Shown here in pieces: positions 1-9,535 of a stretch of DNA of 64,000 nt. Below the pieces are notes generated by a model, which saw only the letters and a list, made by a program, of their open reading frames with translations, was not told the DNA's origin and made no database searches. The position numbers and the translations under genes are program-made. Numbering within the stretch: the first letter of the stretch is position 1; each line of letters opens with the position of its first letter. The stretch is from Heterocephalus glaber (lineage: Eukaryota; Chordata; Mammalia; Rodentia; Bathyergidae), in assembly GCF_000247695.1 (NCBI RefSeq), contig NW_004624778.1, positions 11,892,139-11,956,138 of the forward strand, read 5' to 3'.

Positions 1-712
1 TGTAGACTGGTGCAACCACTGTGGAAATCAGTATGGAGATATCTCAAAGAACTAGGACTGGAAGTCCCATTTGACCCAGATATTCCTCTGATGGGTATCT
101 TCCCCAAAGAATTAAAAGAATCATAGCACAGTGATTTATGTGCACCCATGTTCATAGCAGCACAATTTGTAATAGCTAAAACTTGGAAGCAGCCCAAATG
201 CCCATCAACTTGAGATTGGATAAAGAAAATGTGTTTTTTTATATAAAATGGAGTACAACTCAGCCATAAAAAGGAGAAATTAGAGATATTTATAGCTAAA
301 TTGATGCACTTTGAGGCCATACTCTTAAGTGAAATGAATAGGACACACACGTGTTAATACGGAAGTTTCTGTAGTGTGAGAAACTGAAAGTGTAAATAAG
401 GACTAAAAGGTATAACAGACAATGTGAAATAGGAAGAAAGGGGCAAAGGGGAAGGGGAAGTGGAAGGGGTAAGGGAAAGGAAAGAAGGGAATGAAATTGA
501 TATGAGAAAATGAAAAAATGGAAACAAAGTCTTTGTAAATAGGGAGGGATGGAGGGGTTGAAGGGAGAGTAGGGGGATGGGAAAAATAAGAACCAAGAGA
601 GATTATGTAAAGGTGCAAATCTCCAATGATGAATGTCATTATACTGTATACCTAAAATGTACCAATAAAATTAATTTTTTAAAATAAATAAAATAAAATA
701 AAATAAATTATC
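1..712 (+). mobile_element. L1 LINE 3' end (ORF2 tail plus 3' UTR), cut by window edge
   Basis: The text reads like the recurrent L1 3' region: a stretch about a host-paired 'actcagccataaaaagga' segment at 260-280, then a strongly purine-rich G/A tract (about 430-600), then an (AAAAT)n-like tail at 680-707. No open frame survives. The left part lies outside the window. The purine tract is typical of L1 3' UTRs. The subfamily is not assigned. Confidence 0.8.
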
Positions 713-1520
713 CTGATAATCTATCCCTTTTCTACTTTGGAGCTTTAGTATACTAGTTTTTCATTAAGCAGGAGGTACTCATAAGACACCAGCAATGTTA
801 CAGCCACCCAAGATTCCACATCACCCATCAAGGCCACATACACACGCAGTTACTATGTTACCATCAAGAGCACTCGGGATTTGGCCAATCTGATAGGTGC
901 CCCCTCATGTGCCTCAGTTCTCCTATCCCAGAGAGAATGCAGGGAGTCTGGAATAAGACCAGCTCCTTGGCTCTACCCTTCCCAGCTGTTCCACCGGCAT
1001 TCCGAGTGGGACAGTTCGTTACTGTGCCTATGCCCAGCTTTCAGCTATTAAATGCCAGTTTTCCTCTCTATTCCACTATTAATTGTAACAATCCACTCCC
1101 TGTCCTTACCCAGTGTTTCCAAACACGTTCTGGGGCCAGCCTCCTGCATGTCCAGGCTGGCCAGAGTCCCTGTGCCTTTGTTTCTCTTACAGGTGCTCCA
1201 ACTGCCAGCCTGGGGCTGCTCTGAACCTTGGCCATTGGTCTTGGTCCTCCTGGCCAGTTTCCAAGCTCCTATGAGTGGCAAAGACTTGTTTTAACTACCA
1301 AACCATCACAGACTGATAATCTTTGTAAAATACAATACAAATAATGTGATGGGGAAATAATCATGTGCTTGGTTGTCAAAGAAAGAGCAAACTTCAATTA
1401 AAGATTTCACAATATTTATTCTCAATTTCTGTACTTGTGTCCAGAGTTTTGTCCACATTGGTGTTCTGGTACTAACAGTACCAGTGGATCACACTTTGAG
1501 ATGTACTATTTGCTCTGGAC
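713..1520. other. Unassigned non-coding stretch
   Basis: Reading frames on both strands are short (105 codons at most) and show no domain. I recognise no repeat family here. Nothing suggests an exon, promoter or RNA gene. Confidence 0.5.
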
Positions 1521-1668
1521 CAGTGGTTCTCAAGTTGTGGTCTCAGACCAGCAGCATTACCTGAGAACTTGATAGAAATTCAGACTCTCCAGTCCCACCC
1601 ACCAGCAATCTTTGACTTAGCAAGCCCTCCATAGGATGTTGACTGTGCTGAAGTTGGAGAATGTGTGC
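1521..1668 (+). mobile_element. MER5A-type hAT-Charlie fossil
   Basis: It opens with the hAT-type terminus CAGTGGTTCTCAA and follows the MER5A pattern: a 'cagcattacctgagaacttg' block, 'cagactctccagtcccaccc', then 'aacaagccctcc'-like text. The right end is decayed. It is a non-autonomous DNA transposon relic. Confidence 0.75.
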
Positions 1669-2545
1669 TCTATGCAGTCCTTTCTCTCAGGATAAGTCTG
1701 GGCTGGGCCACGAGGATTCCAGAACCTTCTGGAACCACAGCCATGTTCCTTATTCCACACACCATAGAACTGGGAGAGCCCCCTCAGGTTTGGCTATATG
1801 ACTGTGGAGATGAGGAAAGGAGAAAGAGGGTACAAAAATAAAGATCACCAGACCCCCATACTACCAGAAAAAAAACTTTAATTAGGGCCAGACTCTTCTC
1901 TAGGCCCTCACCAAGGAAGGCATGCCAGAGACCACTAGTCTCCATTAGCATTTTCCTAAGGGCTACATCCAGGTTATGAAATAGGAGGGCCACATGTGAT
2001 TTGCATATAATTTGCATATGCCTTCTTGGACTGCACAATCTTCTCCAGCAATTTTCAACAGAATTACAATCTTTTCTTTAAAAATGACTGCTGCCGTAAG
2101 GGTTGCCACTTATCATTTTTCCTGCTCTCTCCCTCTCACTCTTCTTCCTCTCTGACAAATCCACAACCCTAAGCAAAAGGATAAAAAGTTAGAGACATAC
2201 AGAAGTGGGGAGACTGGCTGTTTCCCACAGAACACAGCAGCAGGGGTTCTTCTTTGCCTGGCTGGGTGACCTGCGTGTCCCATTCAAGAGAAAATTATTA
2301 GACTTAGAAATTTCACAGGCCTACAAAATATGTCTTTTGAAGGGAGCAAGTAACAAATTTTTCATGTTGCCAATATTTAATGACTCCATCATCATAAAAA
2401 CAGTGAGTGCATCTTCTTACCAAAAGTATTGGGAAAATCTAAGTCTCAGAAAAAAGGACAACCCCTTTAAGAGAGAGAAATTTAACCTTATAAAAGGATT
2501 CAATACATTACACTTATTCAATTCTTCTTAGCCCAAACCTTGAAT
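1669..2545. other. Unassigned non-coding stretch
   Basis: This is mixed composition sequence without a recognised repeat. The 108-codon frame at 2205-2531 has no domain and no sign of codon constraint. A local near-duplicate (TTTGCATATAATTTGCATAT) at about 1999-2018 contains two octamer-like cores but is too short to interpret. Confidence 0.5.
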
Positions 2546-2690
2546 TCTGGCTGCATGGAACTCGCTTGTGGGCAACTTCTGTTTCCCACCTGTGAAATGG
2601 GATTGTGAGATCTACTTGCAAGGATCTGGTGAGAGTCACAAAGGTTTAAGTGCCCAGCACACAGCAGGCACTCAAAAATTAGTTGCTGTT
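2546..2690 (+). mobile_element. MIR SINE
   Basis: It shows the MIR order: 'tgggcaacttctgtttccc', 'tgtgaaatgggattgtgag', then 'gtgcccagcacacagcaggc' and 'actcaaaaattagttgctgt'. This is the conserved MIR core and 3' part with the 5' tRNA part decayed. Confidence 0.75.
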
Positions 2691-2879
2691 ATACTCCTAG
2701 CCACTCAGGAGCCTGAAGCAGGAAGATTGCAAGTTCCAGGCCAGGCTGGGCAATTTAGCAAGGCTCTGTCTCAAAAAAACAAAAAAAATTAAAGGTCTGA
2801 GTTGTAGTTTAGTGGTAGAGTGTTTGCGTAGCATATAGGAGGCTACATGATTTTTTTTCCCAGTACTAGGAAAAAAACT
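2691..2879 (+). mobile_element. B1-dID composite (MEN-type) SINE, plus strand
   Basis: The 7SL-derived B1 part runs to about 2790 ('cactcaggagcctgaagcag', then 'ctgtctcaaaaaaac'). It lacks the B1 5' end. An A-rich joint leads into an ID-like unit (2793-2870) with 'tagtttagtggtagagtgtt' and a short A tail at 2872-2877. The B1 plus ID fusion is known from squirrels and related rodents. It faces a second copy downstream. Confidence 0.8.
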
Positions 2880-3038
2880 GCTTGCTTATTTTTCATGATC
2901 ACTGTCGTTTTAAAGTTATTGTTGTTATTATGTCTATTTGGATTTTTAGGATATTTCATTTCTTCCTCAGTCCTTACCAAATGAAAATCATTCCTTTCAC
3001 TTTATTTTCTAGACTGTCCATACATCCAGGGGTGGAGT

Positions 3039-3257
3039 TTTTACTTTTTCTTTTTCCCTTCCTGGGGATTGAACACAGGGCCTTCGCAATGAGCTACATC
3101 TCCAACTCTTTTTAAATTTTACTTATTATTTAGTTACTTATTTTGAGACAGGGTCTTATGAAGTCACTGAGTTGCCCAGGCAAGGCTCAAATCTGCAATC
3201 CTCCTGTCTCAGCCTCCCAGAGTGCTGGGATTAAAGGCATGCACCACCAAGGCTGGA
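3039..3257 (-). mobile_element. B1-dID composite (MEN-type) SINE, minus strand
   Basis: Read on the minus strand this is a complete dimer: B1 (3257 down to about 3118; on the plus strand 'gagacagggtcttatgaag' and 'gcctcccagagtgctgggat') followed by the dID unit (about 3115-3050; 'cctggggattgaacacaggg'). The A tail shows as the T-rich stretch around 3040-3056. It is convergent with the copy at 2691-2879, with about 160 bp between them. Confidence 0.85.
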
Positions 3258-3276
3258 TTTTAAAACTAGAACTGTT

Positions 3277-3386
3277 GGGCCAGGGATTTAGCTCAGTGGT
3301 TTGACCGCCTGCCTCACAAGCGCAGGGACCCAAGTTTGATCCCCAGTACCAAAAAAAAACAAAAACCAAAAAAAAAAACAAACCCA
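3277..3386 (+). mobile_element. ID-type SINE with GGTACC-like end, full length
   Basis: A box TTAGCTCAGTGGT at about 3288-3300 and a B-box-like GTTTGATCC are followed by CCCAGTACC and an A-rich tail (3351-3382). Possible imperfect flanks are AGAACTGTT and AGAAATGTT. It abuts the minus-strand B1-dID, making a three-SINE cluster. It derives from a tRNA-type pol III gene. Confidence 0.9.
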
Positions 3387-3989
3387 GAAATGTTAAGTTG
3401 TAGATTCAAGTTGGAAAAAAAAAGAAAAGCTATGTCAAGACTTCCAAAGAAGGGCTGCTGTTGGAATACACAGCCTACATTTTCTTTTCTCTTTTCTTCT
3501 TTCCTTTCCTTTCTTTGCTTTCCTATCTCTATAAAAGGTAAGTAAAAGAAAGACCCTTTTCTATTTTTGTTTTTCTCCAAAGCATGGTGAACAGCCTTAT
3601 TTCAGAAAGCCCAGGAAAGGCACTGAGGCCCAGACCCTCAGCTGGAGCTCAAAAACTGCTTTCCCAAATTTTTATCTAGGACACATCTGCCTCTTCTCCC
3701 AGTCCCCGCCAGCAGCCCAGTCTCCTAGGGTCTGGGGATCTGAGGTGGGAACACATTCCACTTGGCAAATTGGCTGGTAGTAACAGATTTCTTTATGTGA
3801 GGTGACTAATAAACCTACTTGTCCTCTACATTGTGAGGACATATAGCAGGCCCCGGTCATCTGGCTCCAAGTGTCAACACAAAGTAAATGCCCCTCTATG
3901 AGACAAATTTCTGTACATCTTTTCAGCCAAATGGGGCAGTAAATCATGTCGTGTATGCCCCTGTTTTCTGGCACTACAAGCTTGTATCT
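3387..3989. repeat. Unassigned stretch with a pyrimidine tract
   Basis: A T/C-rich tract (TTTTCT and TTTCC units) occupies about 3479-3525. The rest is not assigned to a repeat family. No convincing exon was seen. Confidence 0.5.
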
Positions 3990-4225
3990 GTGTCACTTGT
4001 GCCTACCCTTCAAGCCATCCTGTGCCCTCTCTTTGATGTTCCCAGAGCTTCCAAAGGTAGCATCTCGCATGCTATGGTAGATGGCTGCTCTCTTGTCTTC
4101 TCATCCTGGCCCTCCCCGTGTGGGGGCCACTTGAGGGCAGGTGGCCTGTCTTGCTCACCTCTGAATCTTCCAGTGCCAGCGCGTGGCACCATAGCTATGT
4201 GATTATCAGTAAGTATCTGTCACAT
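3990..4225 (+). mobile_element. L2 LINE 3' end
   Basis: It follows the L2 3' UTR pattern: 'cacttgagggcaggtggcct', 'gtcttgctcacctctgaatc', 'cagtgccagcgcgtggcacc', ending in the 'agtaagtatctgtcacatga' stretch before 'ataaata'. L2 became inactive before the placental radiation. Confidence 0.75.
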
Positions 4226-4281
4226 GAATAAATATAAAAATGCACAAATCAGTGAAATTTAGCCAAAGAGAAAGCCAGAGT

Positions 4282-4421
4282 CTGTAAGAGTAGTTCTTTT
4301 TTTCTTTTTTCTTTTTTCTTTTTTCTTTTTTGGTACTGGGGATTGAACTTGGGTTCTTGCGCTTGCAAGGCAGGCAATGGAACCACTGAGCTAAATCCCC
4401 GGCCCCTGTAAGAGTAGTTCT
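4282..4421 (-). mobile_element. ID-type SINE (body 4298-4405) with 16-bp target-site duplications
   Basis: Perfect flanking copies of CTGTAAGAGTAGTTCT lie at 4282-4297 and 4406-4421. Between them on the minus strand is a full-length ID element with a box reading GAGCTAAATCCCCGGCCC at its 5' end and a (TTTTTTC)n tail on the plus strand. The perfect duplication marks a fairly recent insertion. Confidence 0.95.
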
Positions 4422-4575
4422 TAACTGTGGGCAGTTTTGTCTCCCAGAGGACATTTGGCCAAATCTGGTGGCATTTTTGGCTGTCACCAACCTTGAAGGT
4501 AGGGTTGCTACTGGCAATCAAGTAGAGGCCAGGGATGTTTCTCCACATCCTACATGGCACAGGACTGATTCCATG
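4286..4575 (-). mobile_element. hAT-type MER fossil split by an ID SINE
   Basis: It shows the pattern 'gttttgtctcccagaggaca', 'ggctgtcaccaacc', 'aggccagggatgtttctcca', 'acatcctacatggcacagga', a known mammalian hAT non-autonomous family also present at 13522-13765 in the opposite orientation. I do not name the subfamily. The SINE at 4298-4405 sits near its end. Confidence 0.65.
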
Positions 4576-4685
4576 CAACAGATGAGCAAAGTGAGGTTCA
4601 GAGAGGTAAAGTTATTTGCCCAAGAATACAGATATTTAGTGCTTTGATTCCTGAAATTCGTCAGCTGCTTGCTCTTTCAGGTGAA
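4576..4685 (-). mobile_element. MIR SINE fragment
   Basis: Minus-strand MIR text shows as 'aaagtgaggttcagagaggt' and 'aaagttatttgcccaagaat' on the plus strand, matching the CTGTAAAATG...CAAGTCAC core in reverse. Confidence 0.7.
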
Positions 4686-4734
4686 GGCAAGAATCTCTGT
4701 ACTTTCACTGATGCCCTCCCACCTCCTTTGAGAA

Positions 4735-4840
4735 TCTCTGATCTGCCACTGCCCCTTCCCAGTTTCTACTCATCTCTCAAGGGCAGCTTGCAGGCTTCCT
4801 TCTCTGTGAAGCCAGGTCTGACTCCTTGATCTTCCTCGGC
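4735..4840 (+). mobile_element. L2 LINE fragment
   Basis: The text 'ctcatctctcaagggcagct' and 'ctctgtgaagccaggtctga' matches the L2 segment about feeding into 'gaggccttccctgacc'. It is short and decayed. Confidence 0.5.
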
Positions 4841-5160
4841 ATGGGCAGCCATCCCTGTTCAGGGGCATCAAAGGAGGGCAGTGCTAGCTCGTGTGCCTGG
4901 CTTCCCAGTGCACAGGAGTCTCCTTGGGGCAGTCCAGGCAGCCAGCATCTATGTCCATCCCACCTCCCCAGCACTGGCCTCACCCCAGGAACTTAGCTGA
5001 GTTTCCTCCTTGCCTCTGTAGGTCACCCCACACCACTGCAGTGAGCCATGTCATCCCCTGCACCATGACTCTGCCCTTCTCCTCCAGCATGTGTCGTGGT
5101 TCGTCCCATGTAAGAGGAAGCAGCACCATTTCTGAAGTCGAATTGCTGCATCCTCATGCA
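4841..5160. other. Unassigned non-coding stretch
   Basis: GC-moderate, C-rich sequence with no recognised repeat and no credible coding frame. Confidence 0.45.
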
Positions 5161-5295
5161 GCTTAGGTGCTTCCACACTATGGCACCCCAGGCAAATTGC
5201 TTACATTTGCAACAGGACCTGCCTCCCAGCAATGCTGTGAGGATTCAACAACCCAAGGGCTTGGCAGAGGGTCTGACACATAGTAAGTCTCCACA
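5161..5295 (+). mobile_element. MIR SINE
   Basis: The MIR core and 3' part are visible: 'ggcaaattgcttacatttgc', 'aatgctgtgaggattcaaca', 'gtctgacacatagtaagt'. Confidence 0.7.
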
Positions 5296-5389
5296 AGGGC
5301 CAGGGCCACTCATGGCATGTGCCCATCCCAGGGGCTCCCATCCCCCTGCCCACCCCTAACCCCGGCTTCTGGGACTGTGTTGCAATCAC

Positions 5390-5530
5390 ACACTGATTCA
5401 CTGGTGGCTTTGAATGCCCGTCATGTGTCATGGAGAATGCTTGTGTTGGGTAGATCCTAAGGCTGTGATGAACAAGACAAGTTCTCCCATGATGACAGGG
5501 GCATGGGTGCCTCAAAGTGTTAACTGATTC
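5390..5530 (+). mobile_element. L2 LINE fragment (probable)
   Basis: The run 'gtcatgtgtcatggagaatg', 'gtagatcctaaggctgtgat', 'gaacaagacaagttc' follows the L2 segment normally reading about 'cactgttctaggtgctgggg' and 'gtgaacaaaacagac'. Identity is low. Confidence 0.5.
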
Positions 5531-5589
5531 CAGTTGAGCCTTCTTGACCAAAGTGCATGATGCTGGGCATTTTCTTCTCTGTCCTCATC

Positions 5590-5745
5590 TCATCTGACAT
5601 TCCTGTTGCTGTTTATCAGGACAAGAAGCAAAGCTCTTCACTCCCCCATCCCTTTATGAGTGGACCTGAGGCTCAGAGACATTAAGTGATTTGTCCAAAA
5701 TCACACAGTACGTAAAGAGAAGATTCAAAGGGAGACTTGCTGGTT
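5590..5745 (-). mobile_element. MIR SINE
   Basis: Minus-strand MIR: the plus strand reads 'cctgaggctcagagacatta', 'agtgatttgtccaaaatcac', 'acagtacgtaaagaga'. Confidence 0.7.
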
Positions 5746-5899
5746 CACAGGCCAGTCGTGGCCAGCACACTCAGCTCCAAGGGGTTACCATTCACATGAC
5801 CAACACTCCCTAGAGTTGTGTAATGGGTGAACCCTGTACCTAGAAAAACCCAGAGGTCTCAGGCCAGCAAGAACAGGGAGAAATTGCTAAGAGCCTGGT

Positions 5900-6030
5900 A
5901 GAGTGGTTCTTGTCTGCCTCGGAATTAGATCACCTGGTAAGCTTTTAAAAGGACCATGTTTGGGCCCTTCAGACAAACTCAGTCAGATTGCAGGGTGAGC
6001 CCAGGCAGTAGTCCTTTGAACCCACACCTC
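5900..6030 (+). mobile_element. MER5/MER20-group hAT fossil
   Basis: Text 'agtggttcttgtctgcctcg', 'ttagatcacctggtaagctt' and 'caggcagtagtcctttgaac' follows the hAT-Charlie non-autonomous pattern. The exact subfamily is uncertain. Confidence 0.5.
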
Positions 6031-6047
6031 TGTGCTTCCAGTGTTCA

Positions 6048-6245
6048 CTGTACCAGTTCCTGCTCAAAGTATGGTCCCGGGACTGGCAGCACAAGCCTGG
6101 GAGCTTGTTAGAAAGATAGAACCTTAACCCTGTCTAAACCTACTGAAACAGAACCCACATTTATAAATTTTATTACATTCTCTAGGGCCTTGATAAGTAC
6201 ATCTGGTCTTGCAGAGGCTACAAGCCACAGAACATAGATTGTCAC
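6048..6245 (+). mobile_element. MER5A-type hAT fossil
   Basis: 'ctcaaagtatggtcccggga', 'gcctgggagcttgttagaaa', 'cctactgaaacagaaccc' and 'tagggccttgataagtac' match the MER5A order. The ends are decayed. Confidence 0.65.
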
Positions 6246-6289
6246 TGCTCTTGGGTCTAGCCCTGTTATTCCAAGATTATCCTGTTGCT

Positions 6290-6412
6290 AGATTTAGTGA
6301 ACAAAAACACAAGACACCCAGTTTCATCTGAATTTCAGATAAAGGACAAATAATTTTTTAGTATAAGTATGTATAGTACAGTATATGGAACATACAGATA
6401 CTAAATTATTTT
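6290..6412 (+). repeat. Old repeat with a hairpin core
   Basis: The stretch resembles a recurrent mammalian repeat ('aatttcagataaaggacaaa' then a palindrome). Left arm 6349-6372 and right arm 6390-6410 pair with a 17-nt loop; the shared arm core is AGTAT-(A/C)(A/T)GTATGT. Family not named. Confidence 0.6.
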
Positions 6413-6426
6413 TGTACTGCTTACCT

Positions 6427-6845
6427 AGTATCTTAGCAAGCTTTCCCACCACTGGGACAAAATACCTGATGCCCAGAACTTATAGGAGAAATGATGTTTA
6501 ATTTGGCTCATGGTTTTAGGGGATTCAGTCTGTGGCTAACTGGCCCCAAGGCAGAAATGGCATGGAAGAAGGACATGGTGAAGAAAATCTGCTTACCTCA
6601 CGGCAGCCAGGAAGCAGAAAGGGAATAGAGCAGCTGGAAGGTTGAGGGGAGATACACCTTCCAAAAGCATAGTGACCCACCTCTTCCAACTAGGCCCCAC
6701 ATCCTACCAGCACATTTAGCTATGAACTCATCAACAGATTAATCCACTGATGAATATAGTGCCCCATGATCCAATCACCTTCTAAAAGCACCACCTCTGA
6801 ACACATGAGACTTTGGGGGAACATTCTAGATTTAAACCATAACAC
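6427..6845 (-). mobile_element. ERVL-MaLR-type solo LTR, minus strand
   Basis: Reversed, it matches the other LTR copies in this window (27828-28260, 37673-38067, 54150-54600): 'ggcagccaggaagcagaaag', 'actaggccccacatcctacc' and the end 'agattaaaccataaca'-like text. No internal region adjoins it, so it is a solo LTR. It is retrovirus-like, old and non-coding. Confidence 0.8.
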
Positions 6846-7865
6846 CTAAAATTCAAATGTAATTGTGTTTTATCTGTTAGTTCTCCTCTTGGGAACCCAG
6901 TGAAGAAAAGAAGGGCCAAGGAGCCCAAAGATGAGAGAAGAGGGTAGGGTCCCTGCAAATCATGGCCAAATGTGTAGAGAGCTGCTAGGACTGATGCAGG
7001 GACAGAAGACGGTGGCAGGTATGGCAGTGGTTGAGTCTTGGTTAGATGCAAGACCCAACCCTTCCAGACAGCACTCTGAAGAAGGCATCTCCAGCTAAAT
7101 TTCTTTGGAGACCAGAGGAGGAAAAGCCCACAGGTGCCCACCCCCCAAGAACACACAACCAAGGCCAGCCCAGCCCCCAGAGACGCTGACAGCTGAGAGA
7201 AGGGTGCAGACTGCAGGCCACCCGAGGTGCCTGCCCTGACCCTGGCTTTCACTTTTAATGAGCCATTTTCCAAGGACTTCACAGGCAGGCAGGCAGGCAT
7301 TGTTTGCAGCCAGCAGGGGAGTACTGGGCCACTGTTAATGGGACTGGCTCCCCTCGCTGCCCGCCCCTCCTCACCAGGGTCTGCACAGCCCCTGGGGATA
7401 AAAGAAGCCCTTTGCAGAGGGCATGGTGACTGTGGGCATGGCAGCCCTCTCCTATCCTTTTTGTGGGCTGTCAAAGCTTGCATGATCTGCCTGGGGAATG
7501 CCTTCAAGAGTGCCAATTAGAGTGGGGACATAATGTGTGTGATTTCAGAGGCCAGTTGAGTCGGGACACTCAGAACACAGTGGCTTCTGCATAAAGCCAG
7601 TGGCAACAGTTGACCTTGAGAGAAGCCCCAGCCTCCTGGAAGGCCCTAGAAACTTGCTGGGGGTTGATTGGCATGCCAATGCTGAAGGAGGCTTACAGAA
7701 CTCAGGGACTTTTGAAAATTCAAAAACCAACAGAACACAGGGAGATAACCAAACAGACTTGGTGATCCAGTCGGGAAGCAAACCTGAGGGTTTGCGGGCT
7801 TGGATTCACAATGAGTGAAGGTCATCCCCACAGGGGCTCATGGTGTTCAAGGTCATCCCATCTTC
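6846..7865. other. Unassigned stretch with the longest open frame (rejected as a gene)
   Basis: A 244-codon minus-strand frame (6782-7516) ends inside the adjacent LTR and is rich in Pro, Ser, Gly and Leu without a domain. A short (GGCA)n run lies at 7282-7299. GGATAAAAGAAGCC at about 7397 resembles a TATA box, but no initiator or exon supports it. Confidence 0.5.
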
Positions 7866-8020
7866 TCTTCCACTCCCTCTGGCCCCTCTCTGAACACAAA
7901 GCACACTGGACCGATAACACAGGAGTCCCTAGCTTTGCCATCTACCAGCTGTGGTCCTCCAAGAAGCTGTCTCCTGCTTTGGACCTATTTCCTCATTTTA
8001 GGCAAAATGAGAGGTAAGAG
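7866..8020 (+). mobile_element. MIR SINE
   Basis: Visible MIR text includes 'tagctttgccatctaccagc', 'tgtggtcctccaagaagctg', 'acctatttcctcattttagg'. Moderately diverged. Confidence 0.6.
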
Positions 8021-8704
8021 GGCAGACTGGTACCTCAATCCCAAATCCCCCACTTCCAGTGGGAATGGCAGCTCCTGGTGGGCATGGATGGATCAGTCTC
8101 TCCAGGCCAAAGTGAGATACTTCGGAGCATACCCCTGTCCTCCCAAATAGCCAGAGGGTCTTCAAGCTGGGTGAACTCGGTGGTTTTGTTCAGCTCAGGA
8201 ACACAGGGGTCTCAACTAGCTCCATACCCCCAACCTACAGCAATTCAAAATGAAAAGAGATTTATAACAAGGCCTGGGAGAGGCTCTAGAGACAGGGGAG
8301 GCTTTCTAGCCCACTTATACACTGGAGAAGGCCCCAGGCCCCATCAGGGAGGATCACATTCTCACAGTCCTTGCCTCTTGGCCACCAGGGCTGGGAGGTG
8401 AAGCGCTAACCTGGGTGAACCCGGCTCTCTCATCCAGACCCCTTACCACTGGGACACTTGGTGCCTGCTTGGCCTCCACAGAATACTTCCTTACTCATGT
8501 TTCCCTCCCTGCAGGTGAAGTAGAACTAGAGTTTCCAAAAGAATGTTATTTAAACTCTTCATTTAAAAAAAAAAAAAAAAAAAAAAACTTTGAAAGCAAT
8601 GCCCCAACCATCTATAAGTTTAGGAAGAGCAATTAACTTAAATTGGACCAAGGGTGTCTGAGGATCCCTCTCCCTGCCGCCCCTCCCAAGGCCTAGAGAA
8701 CATA
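8021..8704. other. Unassigned stretch with a 23-nt A run
   Basis: An uninterrupted A tract spans 8565-8587. The sequence before it is not a SINE or LINE that I recognise, so it may be an orphan retrotransposon tail or slippage. No gene supported. Confidence 0.5.
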
Positions 8705-8865
8705 GCAGGGTGCAGTACAGTAAAAAGCCAAGAGATCTCCTGTGTGACCTTAAGCAAGATGCCCAGCCTCTCTGTAAAATGGGGCTAGTAGTTGCTATGA
8801 GAATTCTGTGAAATAATAACTGTGAATGTATTTGGTACATAGGAAATACTCAACAAATCTAGCCC
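8705..8865 (+). mobile_element. MIR SINE
   Basis: 'gtgtgaccttaagcaagatg', 'cctctctgtaaaatggggct' and 'ggaaatactcaacaaat' give a clear MIR core and 3' end. Confidence 0.85.
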
Positions 8866-8871
8866 TTCCAG

Positions 8872-8991
8872 CAGGTTTGGCTTAGGGCCGGCGATTTAGC
8901 TCAGTGGTTCTGCTTCCTGCCTCACAAGTGCAAGGACCAAGTTCAATCCCCGGTACCAGAAAAAAAATGGAAGAAACAAACAGGTTTGGCT
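8872..8991 (+). mobile_element. ID-type SINE with 11-bp target-site duplications
   Basis: CAGGTTTGGCT flanks at 8872-8882 and 8981-8991. The body (8885-8967) holds TTAGCTCAGTGGTT, a B-box GTTCAATCC and CCCCGGTACC before the A-rich tail. It inserted next to the 3' end of a MIR. Confidence 0.95.
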
Positions 8992-9264
8992 AAAACATTG
9001 TCCCCAGGGGGATGTCACCACGGAGGCCAAGACCTTTAGTAAAGCAGGATCTTTACCTTGTGTTCAGCTTATCCCTGACCTCAGCCTCTGGTATAAAATA
9101 ATGCCTAGCCTTTTATCCTGGCCCCTAAACCAGCCTCGCCCGGATGTGATTCCAGAAACAAAATGTCTTCCTAAACGTTCTATGTCCCTCTAACACCCCA
9201 CAGACCTACTCTGAGGACACCAGGTGCAGAATGTGCCTGCAAAGCACACAGAATATATGGTCTC

Positions 9265-9360
9265 AAGCTAAGCTTTCCACCCCTATGTCAGTTAATCCTC
9301 ACAGCAGCCCCCCATATTAGCATGGATTGTTTCCATCTCCACTTTACAACCCCCGGGCCT
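9265..9360 (-). mobile_element. MIR SINE fragment (probable)
   Basis: 'cagttaatcctcacagcagc' followed by 'ttgtttccatctccacttta' and 'caac' follows reversed MIR ('...atcctcacaacaacc...ccattttacag'). Confidence 0.5.
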
Positions 9361-9389
9361 ACAGCTACTGGGGGGAAATCCAGTACACT

Positions 9390-9535
9390 GTATGTCAGTG
9401 GCTCTTGAGGCTTTGAAACAAGCAGATCTCTAGGTCCCTCTCCCAGACACCTTGATCTTATTGGCCTGGGCGGGCCAGCACATCCAAATTTTAGAAGCTC
9501 CTGGTGCAATTCTAATGCACAGCTTGGGCTGAACA
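9390..9535 (+). mobile_element. MER20/MER58-group hAT fossil
   Basis: Starts with GTCAGTGGCTCTTGAGGCTT and ends near 'gcaattctaatgcacagctt', consistent with a short hAT-Charlie relic. Subfamily uncertain. Confidence 0.5.

Noticed and set aside
3277..3350. tRNA-like sequence with A and B boxes
   Set aside because: It is an ID SINE, not a functional tRNA: no cloverleaf closure, an A tail and many dispersed copies.
7397..7410. TATA-like GGATAAAAGAAGCC
   Set aside because: No initiator, CpG enrichment or downstream exon; such matches are frequent by chance.
6782..7516. 244-codon open frame on the minus strand
   Set aside because: It ends within a MaLR LTR, has no domain or membrane topology, and biased Pro/Ser/Gly composition fits chance translation of GC-rich DNA.
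8565..8587. A23 run taken as the tail of a processed pseudogene
   Set aside because: The upstream sequence shows no coding remnant and no flanking duplication was found.
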